Source of the DNA: Streptomyces hygroscopicus subsp. hygroscopicus
GTDB taxonomy: Bacteria > Actinomycetota > Actinomycetes > Streptomycetales > Streptomycetaceae
Assembly: GCF_030269125.1 (NCBI RefSeq)
Contig: NZ_BSSM01000029.1
Location: forward strand, 1 to 48,397
DNA: 48,397 bases
Direction of reading: 5' to 3'
Shown: positions 9,010 to 17,459 of the stretch, one piece after another
Layout: each line of letters begins with the position of its first letter
How positions within the stretch are numbered: position 1 is the stretch's first letter
Program-made: the position numbers and the translations under genes
Notes under the pieces: model-generated
Databases searched by the model: none
Told to the model about the DNA's origin: nothing
What the model saw: the letters and a program-made list of their open reading frames with translations, nothing else

Positions 9010-9495
9010 ATGACTTCCGTGAAACCGTTGAAGATCGTCGCGGGCGACGCGACCAACCCCCAGGCGAAGGGCCCGAAGATCATCGCCCATATCTGCAATG
9101 ACCTCGGCGGATGGGGCAAGGGATTCGTTCTGGCGATCTCACGTCACTGGCCCGAACCGGAGCGCGAGTACCGTCGCTGGCACCGCGAGCGCGCAGGTAA
9201 CGACTTCGCCCTCGGAGCAGTACAGATGGTCCGCGTCCGATCCGACATCTGGGTCGCAAACATGGTCGCGCAGCGCGGGATGAAGGTGGGAAGCAGCGGT
9301 CCACCCATCCGATACGACGCCGTTGAACGCTGCCTACAGGCCGTCGCTGAGCACGCCCTTGTCAACAAGGCCTCTGTTCACATGCCCCGCATCGGCTGCG
9401 GCCTCGCCGGCGGCAAGTGGGAACGCATCGAGCCGATCATCAGCAAAACCTTGGGTGCCCGCGACATCGCCGCCACCGTCTACGACTACGCATGA
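9010..9495 (+). CDS. Macro domain protein (ADP-ribose binding or hydrolysis)
   Basis: This 161-aa single-domain protein starts MTSVKPLKIVAGDATNPQAK. GDAT, IIAHICNDLGGWGKGFVLAIS and PRIGCGLAGGKWERIEPII are the ribose- and phosphate-binding loops of macro domains. Such proteins bind ADP-ribose or remove it from proteins, nucleic acids or Appr-1"-p. The Asn-Asp-Gly-Trp-Gly-Lys loop recalls the TARG1/Poa1-like branch. Neither the ATG at 9010 nor an in-frame GTG at 8995 has a clear ribosome site; I took the ATG. It stands alone between recombinase remnants, so it may have come in as cargo. No ADP-ribosyltransferase partner is in the window. Confidence 0.85.
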   Translation: MTSVKPLKIVAGDATNPQAKGPKIIAHICNDLGGWGKGFVLAISRHWPEPEREYRRWHRERAGNDFALGAVQMVRVRSDIWVANMVAQRGMKVGSSGPPIRYDAVERCLQAVAEHALVNKASVHMPRIGCGLAGGKWERIEPIISKTLGARDIAATVYDYA

Positions 9496-9645
9496 GACCG
9501 ACTCTTTGCCTGGCCACAGGGCCGCAGGTTCGTGATCAACTCCCTGGTGCATTCTCGTGAATGGCTTCAGCAGACCCGTGAGTCCCCGCTGGACCGCCTT
9601 CAGTTTCCGCGAACCCGCGAAGATCTCGGCCCTGCCCTCCCGAAG

Positions 9646-9965
9646 CTACGGCGAAGTGGCAAGTAGCTCACTGTAATCAGAGTGACGATTGGTCAGAGAG
9701 GGCGAAGCGGGGTCGAGGCACATCGCCGACCTGAGTGCGGCGAAGTCGGCACGGGCCTGTTCGACGGCTTCGGGGTACGCCTTGCGCTTGGCGTGCTGGG
9801 CCAGCGCCCGGTAGATGCTGGGCCACCGAGGGTTCTGTCCCCTGCGCTTGCCCCGTGGGGGTGATCGGGTCGGGCTGGATCTGCTCGACGGACTGGCCGC
9901 CCACGCGGCGCCGCAGCACGGTGCGGAGCATGTCGTCGGTGATGACGGGGGGGGCCGACCGCCGT
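9646..9965 (-). pseudogene. Recombinase-like C-terminal fragment, frameshifted
   Basis: On the minus strand TDDMLRTVLRRRVGGQSVEQIQPD reads in one frame and SIYRALAQHAKRKAYPEAVE continues in another, so one frameshift lies near 9865. The pattern (repeated helix, QSVEQIQPDLI, SIYRALA) resembles the resolvase-type helix-turn-helix at the end of serine recombinases, but I am not certain of the family. A run of seven G at 9947-9953 marks another possible frameshift at its start. No catalytic domain is present. Confidence 0.45.
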
Positions 9966-10143
9966 GCGGCGCGAGCTTCGATCGATCAGCCCAAGTTCCC
10001 CATGGCCGGTTCCGGTTCACCCACTTCGACGCCGCTGCTCGGGACATCCTCCATCTCTGCGGCGACACGCATAATCGGACGAGTCTTGCAACGCTCGGTC
10101 AATCAGCGGCGACTCTCCACGGACAACGGTTCGTTCGCGTGCG

Positions 10144-11406
10144 TCATGGTGTCGTCGAGGCCGTAGGGGACGCGTGGTGCCGTGCACGGGTGACGATGAG
10201 TGAGACATTCTGCCCACCGAAGCCGAAGGAGTTGCTGAGCACGGCCTCCTGGGGGACGTCTCGTCGCTCTGCGACCACATCGAGATCGATGTCGGGCCCG
10301 ACGCCGGCCGCGGTGAGGTTGCGAGTCGGCGGGATGACGCCGTGCTCCACGCTGAGGACGGCGATGAGTGCTTCGATCGCGCCGGCGGCGCCGAAGAGAT
10401 GACCGAGCGCCGCCTTGGGGGCTGTCACGGTGGCGCGGCCGAAGACCTCCCTGATCGCGTGCGCCTCGGCGATGTCGCCGACCGGAGTTCCGGTGGCGTG
10501 GGCGTTGATGTGGCTGATCTGCTCGGGAGCCAAGCCGGCTTGCGCGAGGGCCTTCCGCATGGCCGAGATCTGACCGGAGCCGTCGGCAGCGGGCGCCGTG
10601 ATGTGGTGAGCGTCGGCGGCGATGCCGGCGCCAGCGAGTACCGCGTGGATGCGCGCGCCTCGGGCGCTGGCGTGCTCGGCGCTTTCGAGCACCACGACAG
10701 CGGCGCCTTCACTGAGGACGAATCCGCTGCGGTCCGCGGCGAATGGCCTGGACGCCGAGGCGGGTTCAGCGGTGTGCCGCGACAGCGCTTGTGCCTGGGC
10801 GAAGCCGGCGACAGTGATCGGGGTGATCGCGGCCTCGGTCCCGCCCGCGATGACCACGTCAGCCTCACCCGCACGGATGAGCCTGGCTCCCAGGGCGATC
10901 GCCTCGGCACCGGAGGAGCATGCCGAGACGGGCGTGTAGACCCCGGCCCGCGCCCCGTATTCGATGCTGATCAGCGCCGCCGCCGCATTGGGCATGAGCA
11001 TCGGGACCGTGCGTGGCGAGACGCGCCGCCTCCCAGCCGTCTCCAGCACGTCGTCTTCCTTCAGCAGCGTCCGTACGCCCCCGATGCCCGTGCCGATCGC
11101 CGATGCGAGCCGGTCCGGGTCCACCTCTGGGGCACCGGCATCGGCCCAGGCTTCGGCCGCCGCGGCCAAGGCCGCCTGCTGCGAGCGGTCGAGCCGCCTG
11201 GCCTGCACCGGCGGCAGCGACTCGGCGGGGTCGATCGCCATCGTCCCCGCGACAGTGGCGGGAAGGCCAGTGTCCTCTTGGCCTCCCAGGACGCCGTCGC
11301 GGATGCCGGACTCGCCGGCAAGCAGGGCGCCCCAGGTGGACGCCACGTCTGCCCCGAGTGGTGTGATCGCGCCGAGTCCGGTCACGACGACTTCAGTCCG
11401 GTGCAT
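10144..11406 (-). CDS. fabF: Beta-ketoacyl-ACP synthase II (FabF-like)
   Basis: This 420-aa protein has the normal KAS II length. It starts MHRTEVVVTGLGAITPLG at an ATG at 11406; longer frames upstream would run through the operators. The catalytic triad is visible: Cys163 in VSACSSGAEAIA, His303 in NAHATGTPVGD and His336 in KAALGHLFGAAGA. NSFGFGGQN near the end is the usual terminal loop. KAS II enzymes condense malonyl-ACP with acyl-ACP in fatty-acid elongation. This copy has no fab or ACP neighbours and is divergent from a TetR gene, so it is probably an accessory, conditionally expressed synthase, perhaps for adjusting membrane lipids. A role in polyketide synthesis is unlikely without a chain-length partner. 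Confidence 0.9.
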   Translation of the reverse strand: MHRTEVVVTGLGAITPLGADVASTWGALLAGESGIRDGVLGGQEDTGLPATVAGTMAIDPAESLPPVQARRLDRSQQAALAAAAEAWADAGAPEVDPDRLASAIGTGIGGVRTLLKEDDVLETAGRRRVSPRTVPMLMPNAAAALISIEYGARAGVYTPVSACSSGAEAIALGARLIRAGEADVVIAGGTEAAITPITVAGFAQAQALSRHTAEPASASRPFAADRSGFVLSEGAAVVVLESAEHASARGARIHAVLAGAGIAADAHHITAPAADGSGQISAMRKALAQAGLAPEQISHINAHATGTPVGDIAEAHAIREVFGRATVTAPKAALGHLFGAAGAIEALIAVLSVEHGVIPPTRNLTAAGVGPDIDLDVVAERRDVPQEAVLSNSFGFGGQNVSLIVTRARHHASPTASTTP

Positions 11407-11419
11407 GCCTCTCAACTTT

Positions 11420-11436
11420 CTTGTATGCGATACAAG
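11420..11436. promoter_or_regulatory. Palindromic operator, FabF-proximal
   Basis: CTTGTATGCGATACAAG is a perfect inverted repeat (7-bp arms, 3-bp centre), 14 bp upstream of the ketosynthase start. It shares TTGTAT-NNN-ATACAA with the next site, 28 bp away centre to centre. It is the likely target of the adjacent TetR protein. Confidence 0.8.
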
Positions 11437-11448
11437 TGAATGCCATTG

Positions 11449-11463
11449 TTGTATCACATACAA
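11449..11463. promoter_or_regulatory. Palindromic operator, TetR-proximal
   Basis: TTGTATCACATACAA is a perfect inverted repeat with 6-bp arms, ending 7 bp before the GTG start of the TetR gene. Together with the site at 11420 it fills almost the whole 64-bp intergenic space. One regulator could therefore shut both divergent promoters. Confidence 0.8.
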
Positions 11464-11470
11464 TTCTGGT

Positions 11471-12088
11471 GTGGAGAAGAAGCGAACCGAAGCTCGATCA
11501 ACGTCGGCCCGGTCGCGTGACCGCGGTCGCGCGACGAGGCGCCGGCTGATCGAGGCAACCGCACGGCTCTGCAAGGAACGGCCCGGCGCTGAGATGAGCG
11601 TCGCGGACATCGCGAACGCGGCAGGCGCCTTCCCCAATCAGGTCACCTACTACTTCGGCTCCAAGGACTCGCTCCTCGTGCACGCGGCCTTTCTCGGCTT
11701 GCTGCACGACGCCCGACGGATTGAGCGCATCGGTCGCCAAGCCCCTGATGCCGCGACATTCCGACGCAACATCGCCCGCGCCGTACTGGCCATGCCCTCG
11801 CTCCCGTCAGTCACGCGAGCGCTCGCCGCCGGGATCTCCAAGCCCGACCTCGCCCCCGTGGTCGACCGGCACCTCCAGTTGCTGTTCCGGCAATCCGAGC
11901 GCTTCGCGAGCCAGCTCATCGACAGTCGCGGCTGGAGGACCCGTCGACCGCTCAACGTGGAGGCCAGGACGTTCTGGAGCACCGCGCTCGGCGCAGTGCT
12001 GCTTGCCCGCGCCGGGGCACACGGCACCAACGCCGACCTCGACCTCGCCGGAGCATTGACCATCCACGACGAACCTGATCACGGTTAG
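11471..12088 (+). CDS. TetR family regulator, divergent from FabF-like gene
   Basis: This 205-aa protein starts at GTG 11471 (read VEKKRTEARSTSARSRDRGR), directly after the second palindrome. The HTH lies at about residues 22-68 (RRRLIEATARLC, MSVADIANAAGAFPNQVTYYFGSKDSLLVHAAF). The remainder (70-205) is a helical ligand/dimer domain rich in Ala and Leu. Earlier in-frame starts would place the operators inside the coding region, so the GTG is the best start. It most likely represses itself and the ketosynthase through the two TTGTAT-NNN-ATACAA sites. An acyl-CoA or acyl-ACP ligand would suit the target, but that is inference. Confidence 0.88.
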   Translation: MEKKRTEARSTSARSRDRGRATRRRLIEATARLCKERPGAEMSVADIANAAGAFPNQVTYYFGSKDSLLVHAAFLGLLHDARRIERIGRQAPDAATFRRNIARAVLAMPSLPSVTRALAAGISKPDLAPVVDRHLQLLFRQSERFASQLIDSRGWRTRRPLNVEARTFWSTALGAVLLARAGAHGTNADLDLAGALTIHDEPDHG

Positions 12089-12233
12089 CTCAGTCGAAGA
12101 GACCGGCGACGATGTGCGCTGTTCCCGCGATGGTGGCCTTGTCGCGGTCAGCATGTTTGCCCAGATCCGCTACGCAGAGCTACATGTCGCTTCGCTCCAT
12201 GGTTTCGGGGGAACATGCCCTCTCAAGGTGTCC

Positions 12234-12290
12234 TGTCGCACTGAGCCTGTCGGATTCTCACCGCTTCTCGTTCGTGCTGTCGGATTCTCA
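12234..12290 (+). repeat. Repeated binding sites at one end of a Tn7/Tn5053-like element
   Basis: TGTCGGATTCTCA occurs at 12248-12260 and again at 12278-12290, exactly 30 bp apart. TGTCGCACTGAGC at 12234-12246 shares the TGTCG start. Elements with DDE transposases of the TnsB/TniA type begin with TGT and carry several short direct repeats bound by the transposase. The position just upstream of TnsA-like and TnsB-like remnants supports this reading. The opposite end was not found. Confidence 0.6.
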
Positions 12291-12408
12291 TTGCGTCGCA
12301 CGCTGAGCGACGGCTTTTGCCTTGTATGTGTGGGTTTGATCTCATTTTCCTGGTCCGGTTCTCGCGGTACCTGTCACGGTCGTTTTCGGCAGGTGCGCGA
12401 AGCCGGGG

Positions 12409-12943
12409 GTGGCGATGGATCTGGGTCTGGTCGATGTCGAGCGGGCTGACGGTGAGGGCGGCGAGCTGCGGAAGTCCGTGCTGGAGGCGGTGTCCCGGGT
12501 TCGCTTCGAGTCGGCGCTCCCGGTGCGGACTACTTCGCGCGGCTGGAGGACGGCTCGGGCCTGGTCGTCGATGTCCGGCCGGCGGACCGGGTCGGCCCGG
12601 GGGACGCGGGTGAAGTTCTCGGCGACCGAGGCGATGTGCCAGGAGATGGGCTGCTGGTCCTTCGCGCTGGTGCACGAGCCCGGCCCGATCCGGTGGAGAT
12701 GGCAAACGTCCGCTGGCTGTCTGGCTTTCGGCATCCACGCAACCGGGTCGGCGACGTCGCGAAACGGCTCATGGACGCGTTCGACGACCCGGGGTTGCTG
12801 AGGGACGGTGCCGAGGCGGTGGGGGCCCCGCTGTCCGTCCTGCCGACGCTCTTCCACCGGCTGTGGTGCGGTGACCTGCGTCTTGACCTGTCGGTGCCGC
12901 TGGGAGACGGCTCCGTGATCGGCTGCGCGGTGAGTCATGGTTG
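12409..12943 (+). pseudogene. TnsA-like heteromeric transposase endonuclease, multiply frameshifted
   Basis: The protein can be pieced together from three frames: VRFESALPV; DYFARLEDGSGLVVDVRPAD; VKFSATEAMCQEMG; then MANVRWLSGFRHPRNRVGDV and LLRDGAEAVGAPLSVLPTLF up to a stop at 12944. Asp in GLVVDVRP and the earlier Glu in FESALP fit the TnsA nuclease pattern, in which TnsA cuts the 5' ends of the element. At least three frameshifts show that the gene is dead. I base the family call on recalled Streptomyces TnsA-like sequences. Confidence 0.6.
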
Positions 12944-12949
12944 AAGTGG

Positions 12950-13203
12950 CACCACGCGGGTTCTGCGGGTCGGGGACCGGATCCGGTTCGGCCGGAACCA
13001 GCAGGTCATCGGGCTGGAGGGAACGACCTTGCGACTGCTCGGCGACGAGGGCGACACCCGTGTCATGGCTGCCGGCTACGTGATGGCAGCCGTCGATTTC
13101 GAGGTCTGGACCGAGGAACGGAGGCGGCCCCGGAACGAGTCCTGCCGCCGTTCGCGTTGGTGGACCCGTTGCCGCCGCCGGCCGTCCGGGCTGAGGGCCA
13201 AGA
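12950..13203 (+). pseudogene. TnsB/Mu-type transposase, N-terminal fragment
   Basis: One frame reads RVLRVGDRIRFGRNQQVIGL, GTTLRLLGDEGDTRVMAAGY and VMAAVDFEVW, and a second frame continues RVLPPFALVDPLPPPAVRA. This is the N-terminal region found before the DDE core in actinobacterial Mu-type transposases. The DDE domain itself is absent. The fragment stops where the minus-strand HAD gene ends. Confidence 0.6.
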
Positions 13204-13902
13204 TCATTCCACTGTGATTGATCCCTCCCTTCGATGAGGGACGAGGCCGACGGTGAAGGCGAGGATGTCGCGGACCGCTTCGCGCAGGCTGCTGAAGTGG
13301 CGATGCACCCCATCCACCGGCGCCGCGGTGTTGACGCCCCACGCCGTCATCCCGGCGCGCAGCCCGGACTGCACCCCGGAAGGGGCGTCCTCGATGACCA
13401 AGCAGTCCTCCGGCTGGGCACCAAGTCGCGCCGCGGCCTGCAGATACGGCACCGGCGACGGCTTGCCTTCCTCCACAGCAGCCGCATCCACGACAACCTC
13501 CGGCAGCGGCAAGCCCGTCCGTGTGAAGCGTCCACGCACCCGGTGCTCGTAGTTCGAGGTCACCAGTGCCCAGGCCCTGGGATGCAGAGCATTCAACAGC
13601 TCCGAGGCTCCGTCGAAGGCTCTATAGGTACCCGAACGGACGTCGTCGTCCTCCAGTTCGTGCAGCGCGGCCAGGCATTCCCGGGGGTCCTGGTCCGGGG
13701 CAACCTGCGCGAAGGTCTCCGTCGGCCTGGTCCGCAGGGCCACTCGGTAGACCTCATCTGCATCCAGTCCGTATCGCTCTGCCCACGTTCGCCAGACCAG
13801 GCGCTGATTGTCTACGGCATCGATCAATGTGCCATCGACGTCAAATAGGACATACCTAAACGAACCATGACGGTCGGATTCACTGAACACGCCCCGCATC
13901 AT
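13204..13902 (-). CDS. HAD-superfamily phosphatase (subfamily IA)
   Basis: This 232-aa protein carries all HAD motifs: DVDGT (Asp21 nucleophile, Asp23) in motif I, VTSNYEH for motif II, the Lys in EEGKPSPVPY for motif III, and VIEDAPSGVQSG for motif IV. An alpha-helical cap lies between motifs I and II. This pattern is that of sugar-phosphate phosphatases and beta-phosphoglucomutase-like enzymes; the exact substrate cannot be read. The ATG pair at 13902 follows GGGTGGTGG. A TTG 87 bp upstream is less likely because it would put an oddly hydrophobic extension in front of the fold. Two strong hairpins lie upstream at 13955-14038, perhaps in its 5' leader. Confidence 0.9.
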   Translation of the reverse strand: MMRGVFSESDRHGSFRYVLFDVDGTLIDAVDNQRLVWRTWAERYGLDADEVYRVALRTRPTETFAQVAPDQDPRECLAALHELEDDDVRSGTYRAFDGASELLNALHPRAWALVTSNYEHRVRGRFTRTGLPLPEVVVDAAAVEEGKPSPVPYLQAAARLGAQPEDCLVIEDAPSGVQSGLRAGMTAWGVNTAAPVDGVHRHFSSLREAVRDILAFTVGLVPHRREGSITVE

Positions 13903-13954
13903 GCCACCACCCCACGAGCAGGCAGTTTGCACGACGAAGAGCAAGATGGTTGAG

Positions 13955-14038
13955 CCTGCTGTCCCGTCCGTCAGCAGGATTCCGTGCAAGCCATGTCAGT
14001 TGAGAACACGGAGGCGCAGCGTTCTCAATCGACATGGC
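13955..14038. repeat. Two adjacent inverted repeats upstream of the HAD gene
   Basis: The first hairpin is CCTGCTG (13955-13961) with CAGCAGG (13972-13978). The second is longer: GCCATGTC and TTGAGAAC (13990-14007) pair with GTTCTCAA and GACATGGC (14021-14038), giving 16 pairs with one 2x2 internal mismatch and a 13-nt loop. Both lie in the 5' region of the HAD gene. They may form a structured leader, a terminator of upstream transcription, or the trace of a mobile element. Confidence 0.6.
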
Positions 14039-14147
14039 ACCTCACCAGGTCGCGGCTTGCCATCCGACAGATGCACTTCGACGCGGGCGGCTGGGGCCGT
14101 CCGGGTTGGGGGCCTTGTCCCCGAGAAGTGGACACCTGTTCGTGTCA

Positions 14148-15084
14148 TTATGCGGCAAGTGTCAAGGTAGCTGACTGCTGTTCGTAGGCCATCGGTGCCT
14201 GCTGTCGGTTCGCCGAGTGCCTGCGGCGGGTGTTGTAGCGGGTGGTCCAGCGGAAGACTGCCAGGCGGCAGACGTGGGCCCCGTCGAGGCGGCGGGCGCC
14301 ACGGAGTGTCTCGCGCTTGAGAGCGGCGTTGAACGACTCGGCGAGTGCGTTGTCCGCGCTCGTGCCGACCGTTCCCATGGACTGTCGCACGCCCAACTCG
14401 GCGCAGACATCGGCGAACTGCCGCGGGTCGCGGCGGCTGCCCGGAGCGCGTCGGCGACCAGCGAGGTGCGCATGCGGTCGGCGACCGACCAGCCCACCAG
14501 ACGGCGCGAGAAGCAGTCGATCACCGTCGCCAGATACAGGACTCGCCGTCACCCACCGGCAGGTAGGTGACGGCGCCTGCGTACTTCGTGTTCGGCGCGC
14601 TCGCGGTGAAGTCGCGCCGGAACAGGTCCGGCACGGGCGTGGCGGACGGTTCGGGCACCGGTGGTGACCTGGCGCTTAAGCAGCCGCAGCCCGGCGATGC
14701 CGAACTTGCGCATGACCCGTCCGACCCTCTTGTGGTTCACCAGCTCGCCCTCGTCGCGCAGCTCGGCGGTGATGCGAGGACGACCGTAGGTGCCGTCCCA
14801 CTCGGCGTGCACGCCCCTGATCCGCTCGGCAAGCGCCGCATCGGCCCGCTCGCGCGCGGCGCGGGCCGCGCGGCCGGCCCGCCACTTGTAGAAGCTGGAG
14901 CGGGCCACCTCCAGCACCTGGCACAACCGCTTCACGCCCCAGGCGCGGTGATGGTCCTCAGTGAACCGGCAGCGGTCACCAGTTCATCTCGGCGGCGAAA
15001 GACTTCGTCGCCTTGCGCAGGATGTCCCGTTCGGTGGCCAGTTTCTGGTTCTCCTTGCGCACCGCCTTCAGCTCCACCTGGATC
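14148..15084 (-). mobile_element. IS3-family element, degenerate (orfA end plus frameshifted orfB)
   Basis: The tail of orfA (VELKAVRKENQKLATERDIL, RKATKSFAAEMNW) is followed by orfB: MKRLCQVLEVARSSFYKWRAG, AEWDGTYGRPRITAELRDEG, VNHKRVGRVMRKFGIAGLRL. The DDE core continues in other frames (NTKYAGAVTYLPVGDG; IDCFSRRLVGWSVADRMRTS; MGTVGTSADNALAESFNAAL; RYNTRRRHSANRQQAPMAYE). At least three frame changes make the transposase non-functional. The first part of orfA is missing, and the element runs directly into the C-terminal end of the NB-ARC gene, so it was also truncated on that side. IS3 transposases move DNA by a circular intermediate. Confidence 0.8.
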
Positions 15085-17443
15085 AGACAAAGTGGGTGGG
15101 AGGTGACGGCGTACCGGCGGCGAGGGCGTCGAGTGCCGCGCGGGCATCGTCCAGCATGGCCGAGGGGACAAGGTCCGCCATGGTGAGCACGGCGCGGTAC
15201 TCCGTCTCCGCCTCGGCGAGCTGACCAAGGTGGACGAGTGCGTGAGCCATGTGCAGGTGGGCCGTGCCTGCCCGCTCGTGCCAGCCCTGGGTCTCGAGCT
15301 GCCCCCGGGCGAGACGCAAGGCGTCGACGGCCTCCTGCCAGCGCCCCTGATTGAGATGCGCGAACGACACGTAGAACGTGGCGAACGTGATCGTGATGTC
15401 CCGCACGTTGGGCGGAATGCGGTCGCGGTATTCGGAAGCGGCGAGGAGGTCCATCACCTCGTCATAGGCGGCGACGGCTTGCCGCGGGCGACCGGCCTTC
15501 TCCGCCACCCTGATGGTCATGTTCGACGCCGCCAGGTACCCGTTGACCTCGTCGGCCTGCGCGAACAGCTCCTTGGCATGCTGATAGTGGTCGGCGGCGG
15601 GCGGCAGGTCGTCGACCAGAGCGTGCAGTCCGCCGAGATGGTGGTGGGCCCAAGCCTGCTGAGTCACGTCCCCGCACTTCTCGGCGATGGCGAGCGCGTG
15701 CCTGGCTTCGTCGACCGCCTTGTCGTGGCGGCGTTCGCCGACCCAGTAGGCCCCTGCCAGGTTGTTGCGGTGGGTGGCCTCACGTACGGGGTCGCCCAGG
15801 GCTGCCGCGGCCTCGGCGGAGCGTTCGTACACCTCGATCCAGTGCCCCCAGGACGCCCAGTGGTCGGAGAACCAGATCGTCGCGTCCGCGACCTCGATGA
15901 CCTTGGCGTGTTCACCGGCCTCCACGGCCTCACGGAAGGCGGCGAGCCAGTTGTCGCTCTCCGTCTTCATCCACCGCATCGCCTGCTCGCGGTCGTCGAG
16001 GGCGACCAGCCTGCCGGGGGCCGGCGGCGGTGCACCGTGGTCCGGCTCGTACCAGCGGCCCGCGAGGACGGCCGTGTCCAGCAGCCAGGCCCGCAGGCGG
16101 GCTTTTGCGGCAACCGACGCCTCGTCACCGTCCTCGGTACGGTGGCGAGCGCCCGCGTACAGCCGCAGAAGATCGTGAAAGCGATAGCGGTCCCCGCGGG
16201 AGGCCGTCAGCAGGCCCGCGTCGAGGAGCTCCTCCAACAGGTCTTCGGCCGCCGGCAGGGACGTGTCCGCGAGCACGGCCGCCGACGGAACGCCGAAATC
16301 CGCCCCGGGCAGCAACGACAGCAACCGGAACATGCGGGCGGTGCCGGAGGCCAGACGCGAATAGGAGAGGGCGAAGGCGGTGTTGACACGAAGGTCTCCG
16401 GCGCTGAGGGCGTCGAGCCTGCGCTCCTCGTCAGTGAGCCGGTCGGCGAGCCGTTGCAGGCTCCAGTTGGTGCGGGTGGCTGCCCAGTTCGCGGCCACCC
16501 GCAAGGCCAGGGGAAGGTGCCCGCACAACTCGGTCACGGCGAGGACGGCCGCGGGCTCCGCGTCCGTGCGGTCGGCGCCGACCACGGCCCGGAGCAGCGA
16601 GGCGGAGTCCTCCCGGGTCAGTGCGCCGAGCTCCACCCGGTGCACTCCTTCCAGGCCGGCGAGCGTGCGTCGGCTGGTCACCACGAGAAGGAGCCCGCCC
16701 TCGCGCGGCAGCAACGGTCTGACCTGTGCCTCGCTACCGACGTTGTCGAGGACGACGACCGCGCGGAGAGTGGCTGCGGTCGCATGGTACCGGGCGAGAC
16801 GCTCCTCGGCACTCAGCCGGCCCAGCTCGGCGTCGGCCACGCCCCAGGCGCCCAGCAGGCGTAGCACGACCTGATCCGCCGAGAGCGGCTGTACGTCGAG
16901 GCCCCGCATATCGATCAGGAACGCTCCATCCGGAAAGGACGGAGCGGACTCCTCGGCCAGTCTGACCGCCAAGGTGGTCTTGCCGCTGCCGGGCGGCCCG
17001 AACAGCACCGCCACCGGCGCCGGTGAGCGCACCGCCTTGTTCTCCGTCCGAGACTCCGTGACGGACTGCTGCACGAGGGCACGCAACGCGGCCAGCTCCG
17101 CATGCCGGCCCACGAAGTCCCGAACGCCTCTGGGCAGCGTGTAGGGCGACGCCGGCGAGACGGAGGGCTTCGCCGCGGGACGGCCGCGGAGGGCCTCCAG
17201 CAGTTCGGAGTGCGCCGCCTCGTCCAGTTCCAGACCCTGGGCCAGCGCGGTGACCGTTCCCCGTTGTGGGCGAAGGCTCCGGCCCCGTTCCATGTCACCG
17301 ATCGCGCGCACGGAAACGCCGGACGCCTCGGCAAGCTCCTCGATCGTCCAGCGACGGGCCAGCCGCAACGCTCGCAACAGCCGGCCGAACGGCGTCCCTC
17401 CGACGCTTCCCCCACCCGCACTCACGACGCCAATTCTATGCAT
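15083..17443 (-). CDS. XRE-NB-ARC-TPR regulatory protein, C-terminus set by IS3 debris
   Basis: This 786-aa protein is a STAND-type NTPase. Residues about 17-75 form an XRE helix-turn-helix (LARRWTIEELAEASGVSVRA). An NB-ARC domain follows at about 140-420, with Walker A GPPGSGKTT (149-157), Walker B VVVLDNV and the LLVVTSRRTL sensor. The second half is TPR-like helices (EATHRNNLAGAYWVGERRHD, QQAWAHHHLGGLHALVDDLP). Such proteins act as signal-dependent transcription regulators or defence sensors. The ATG at 17443 begins just before the HTH. The last residues (PSPPTHFV) use a stop codon that lies in IS3 sequence, so the natural C-terminus is probably lost; whether it still works is unknown. Confidence 0.8.
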   Translation of the reverse strand: MHRIGVVSAGGGSVGGTPFGRLLRALRLARRWTIEELAEASGVSVRAIGDMERGRSLRPQRGTVTALAQGLELDEAAHSELLEALRGRPAAKPSVSPASPYTLPRGVRDFVGRHAELAALRALVQQSVTESRTENKAVRSPAPVAVLFGPPGSGKTTLAVRLAEESAPSFPDGAFLIDMRGLDVQPLSADQVVLRLLGAWGVADAELGRLSAEERLARYHATAATLRAVVVLDNVGSEAQVRPLLPREGGLLLVVTSRRTLAGLEGVHRVELGALTREDSASLLRAVVGADRTDAEPAAVLAVTELCGHLPLALRVAANWAATRTNWSLQRLADRLTDEERRLDALSAGDLRVNTAFALSYSRLASGTARMFRLLSLLPGADFGVPSAAVLADTSLPAAEDLLEELLDAGLLTASRGDRYRFHDLLRLYAGARHRTEDGDEASVAAKARLRAWLLDTAVLAGRWYEPDHGAPPPAPGRLVALDDREQAMRWMKTESDNWLAAFREAVEAGEHAKVIEVADATIWFSDHWASWGHWIEVYERSAEAAAALGDPVREATHRNNLAGAYWVGERRHDKAVDEARHALAIAEKCGDVTQQAWAHHHLGGLHALVDDLPPAADHYQHAKELFAQADEVNGYLAASNMTIRVAEKAGRPRQAVAAYDEVMDLLAASEYRDRIPPNVRDITITFATFYVSFAHLNQGRWQEAVDALRLARGQLETQGWHERAGTAHLHMAHALVHLGQLAEAETEYRAVLTMADLVPSAMLDDARAALDALAAGTPSPPTHFV

Positions 17444-17459
17444 GGCACACGAGCCGGAC

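Larger units (their letters stand above)
12234..13203 (+). mobile_element. Decayed Tn7/Tn5053-like transposon, one end only
   Basis: An end with three TGTCG repeats is followed in order by a TnsA-like gene and the beginning of a TnsB-like (Mu-type) transposase gene, all on the plus strand. The element stops abruptly at the HAD gene, so the rest of the transposase, any TnsC/TniB ATPase, any TniQ and the far end are missing. Confidence 0.6.

Noticed and set aside
12223..13313. Minus-strand frames across the Tn7-like remnant
   Set aside because: They are low-complexity shadows; the plus strand holds the recognisable TnsA-like and TnsB-like pieces.
13903..13989. TTG extension of the HAD gene
   Set aside because: It lacks a ribosome site, and the ATG pair at 13902 lies directly before the conserved fold.
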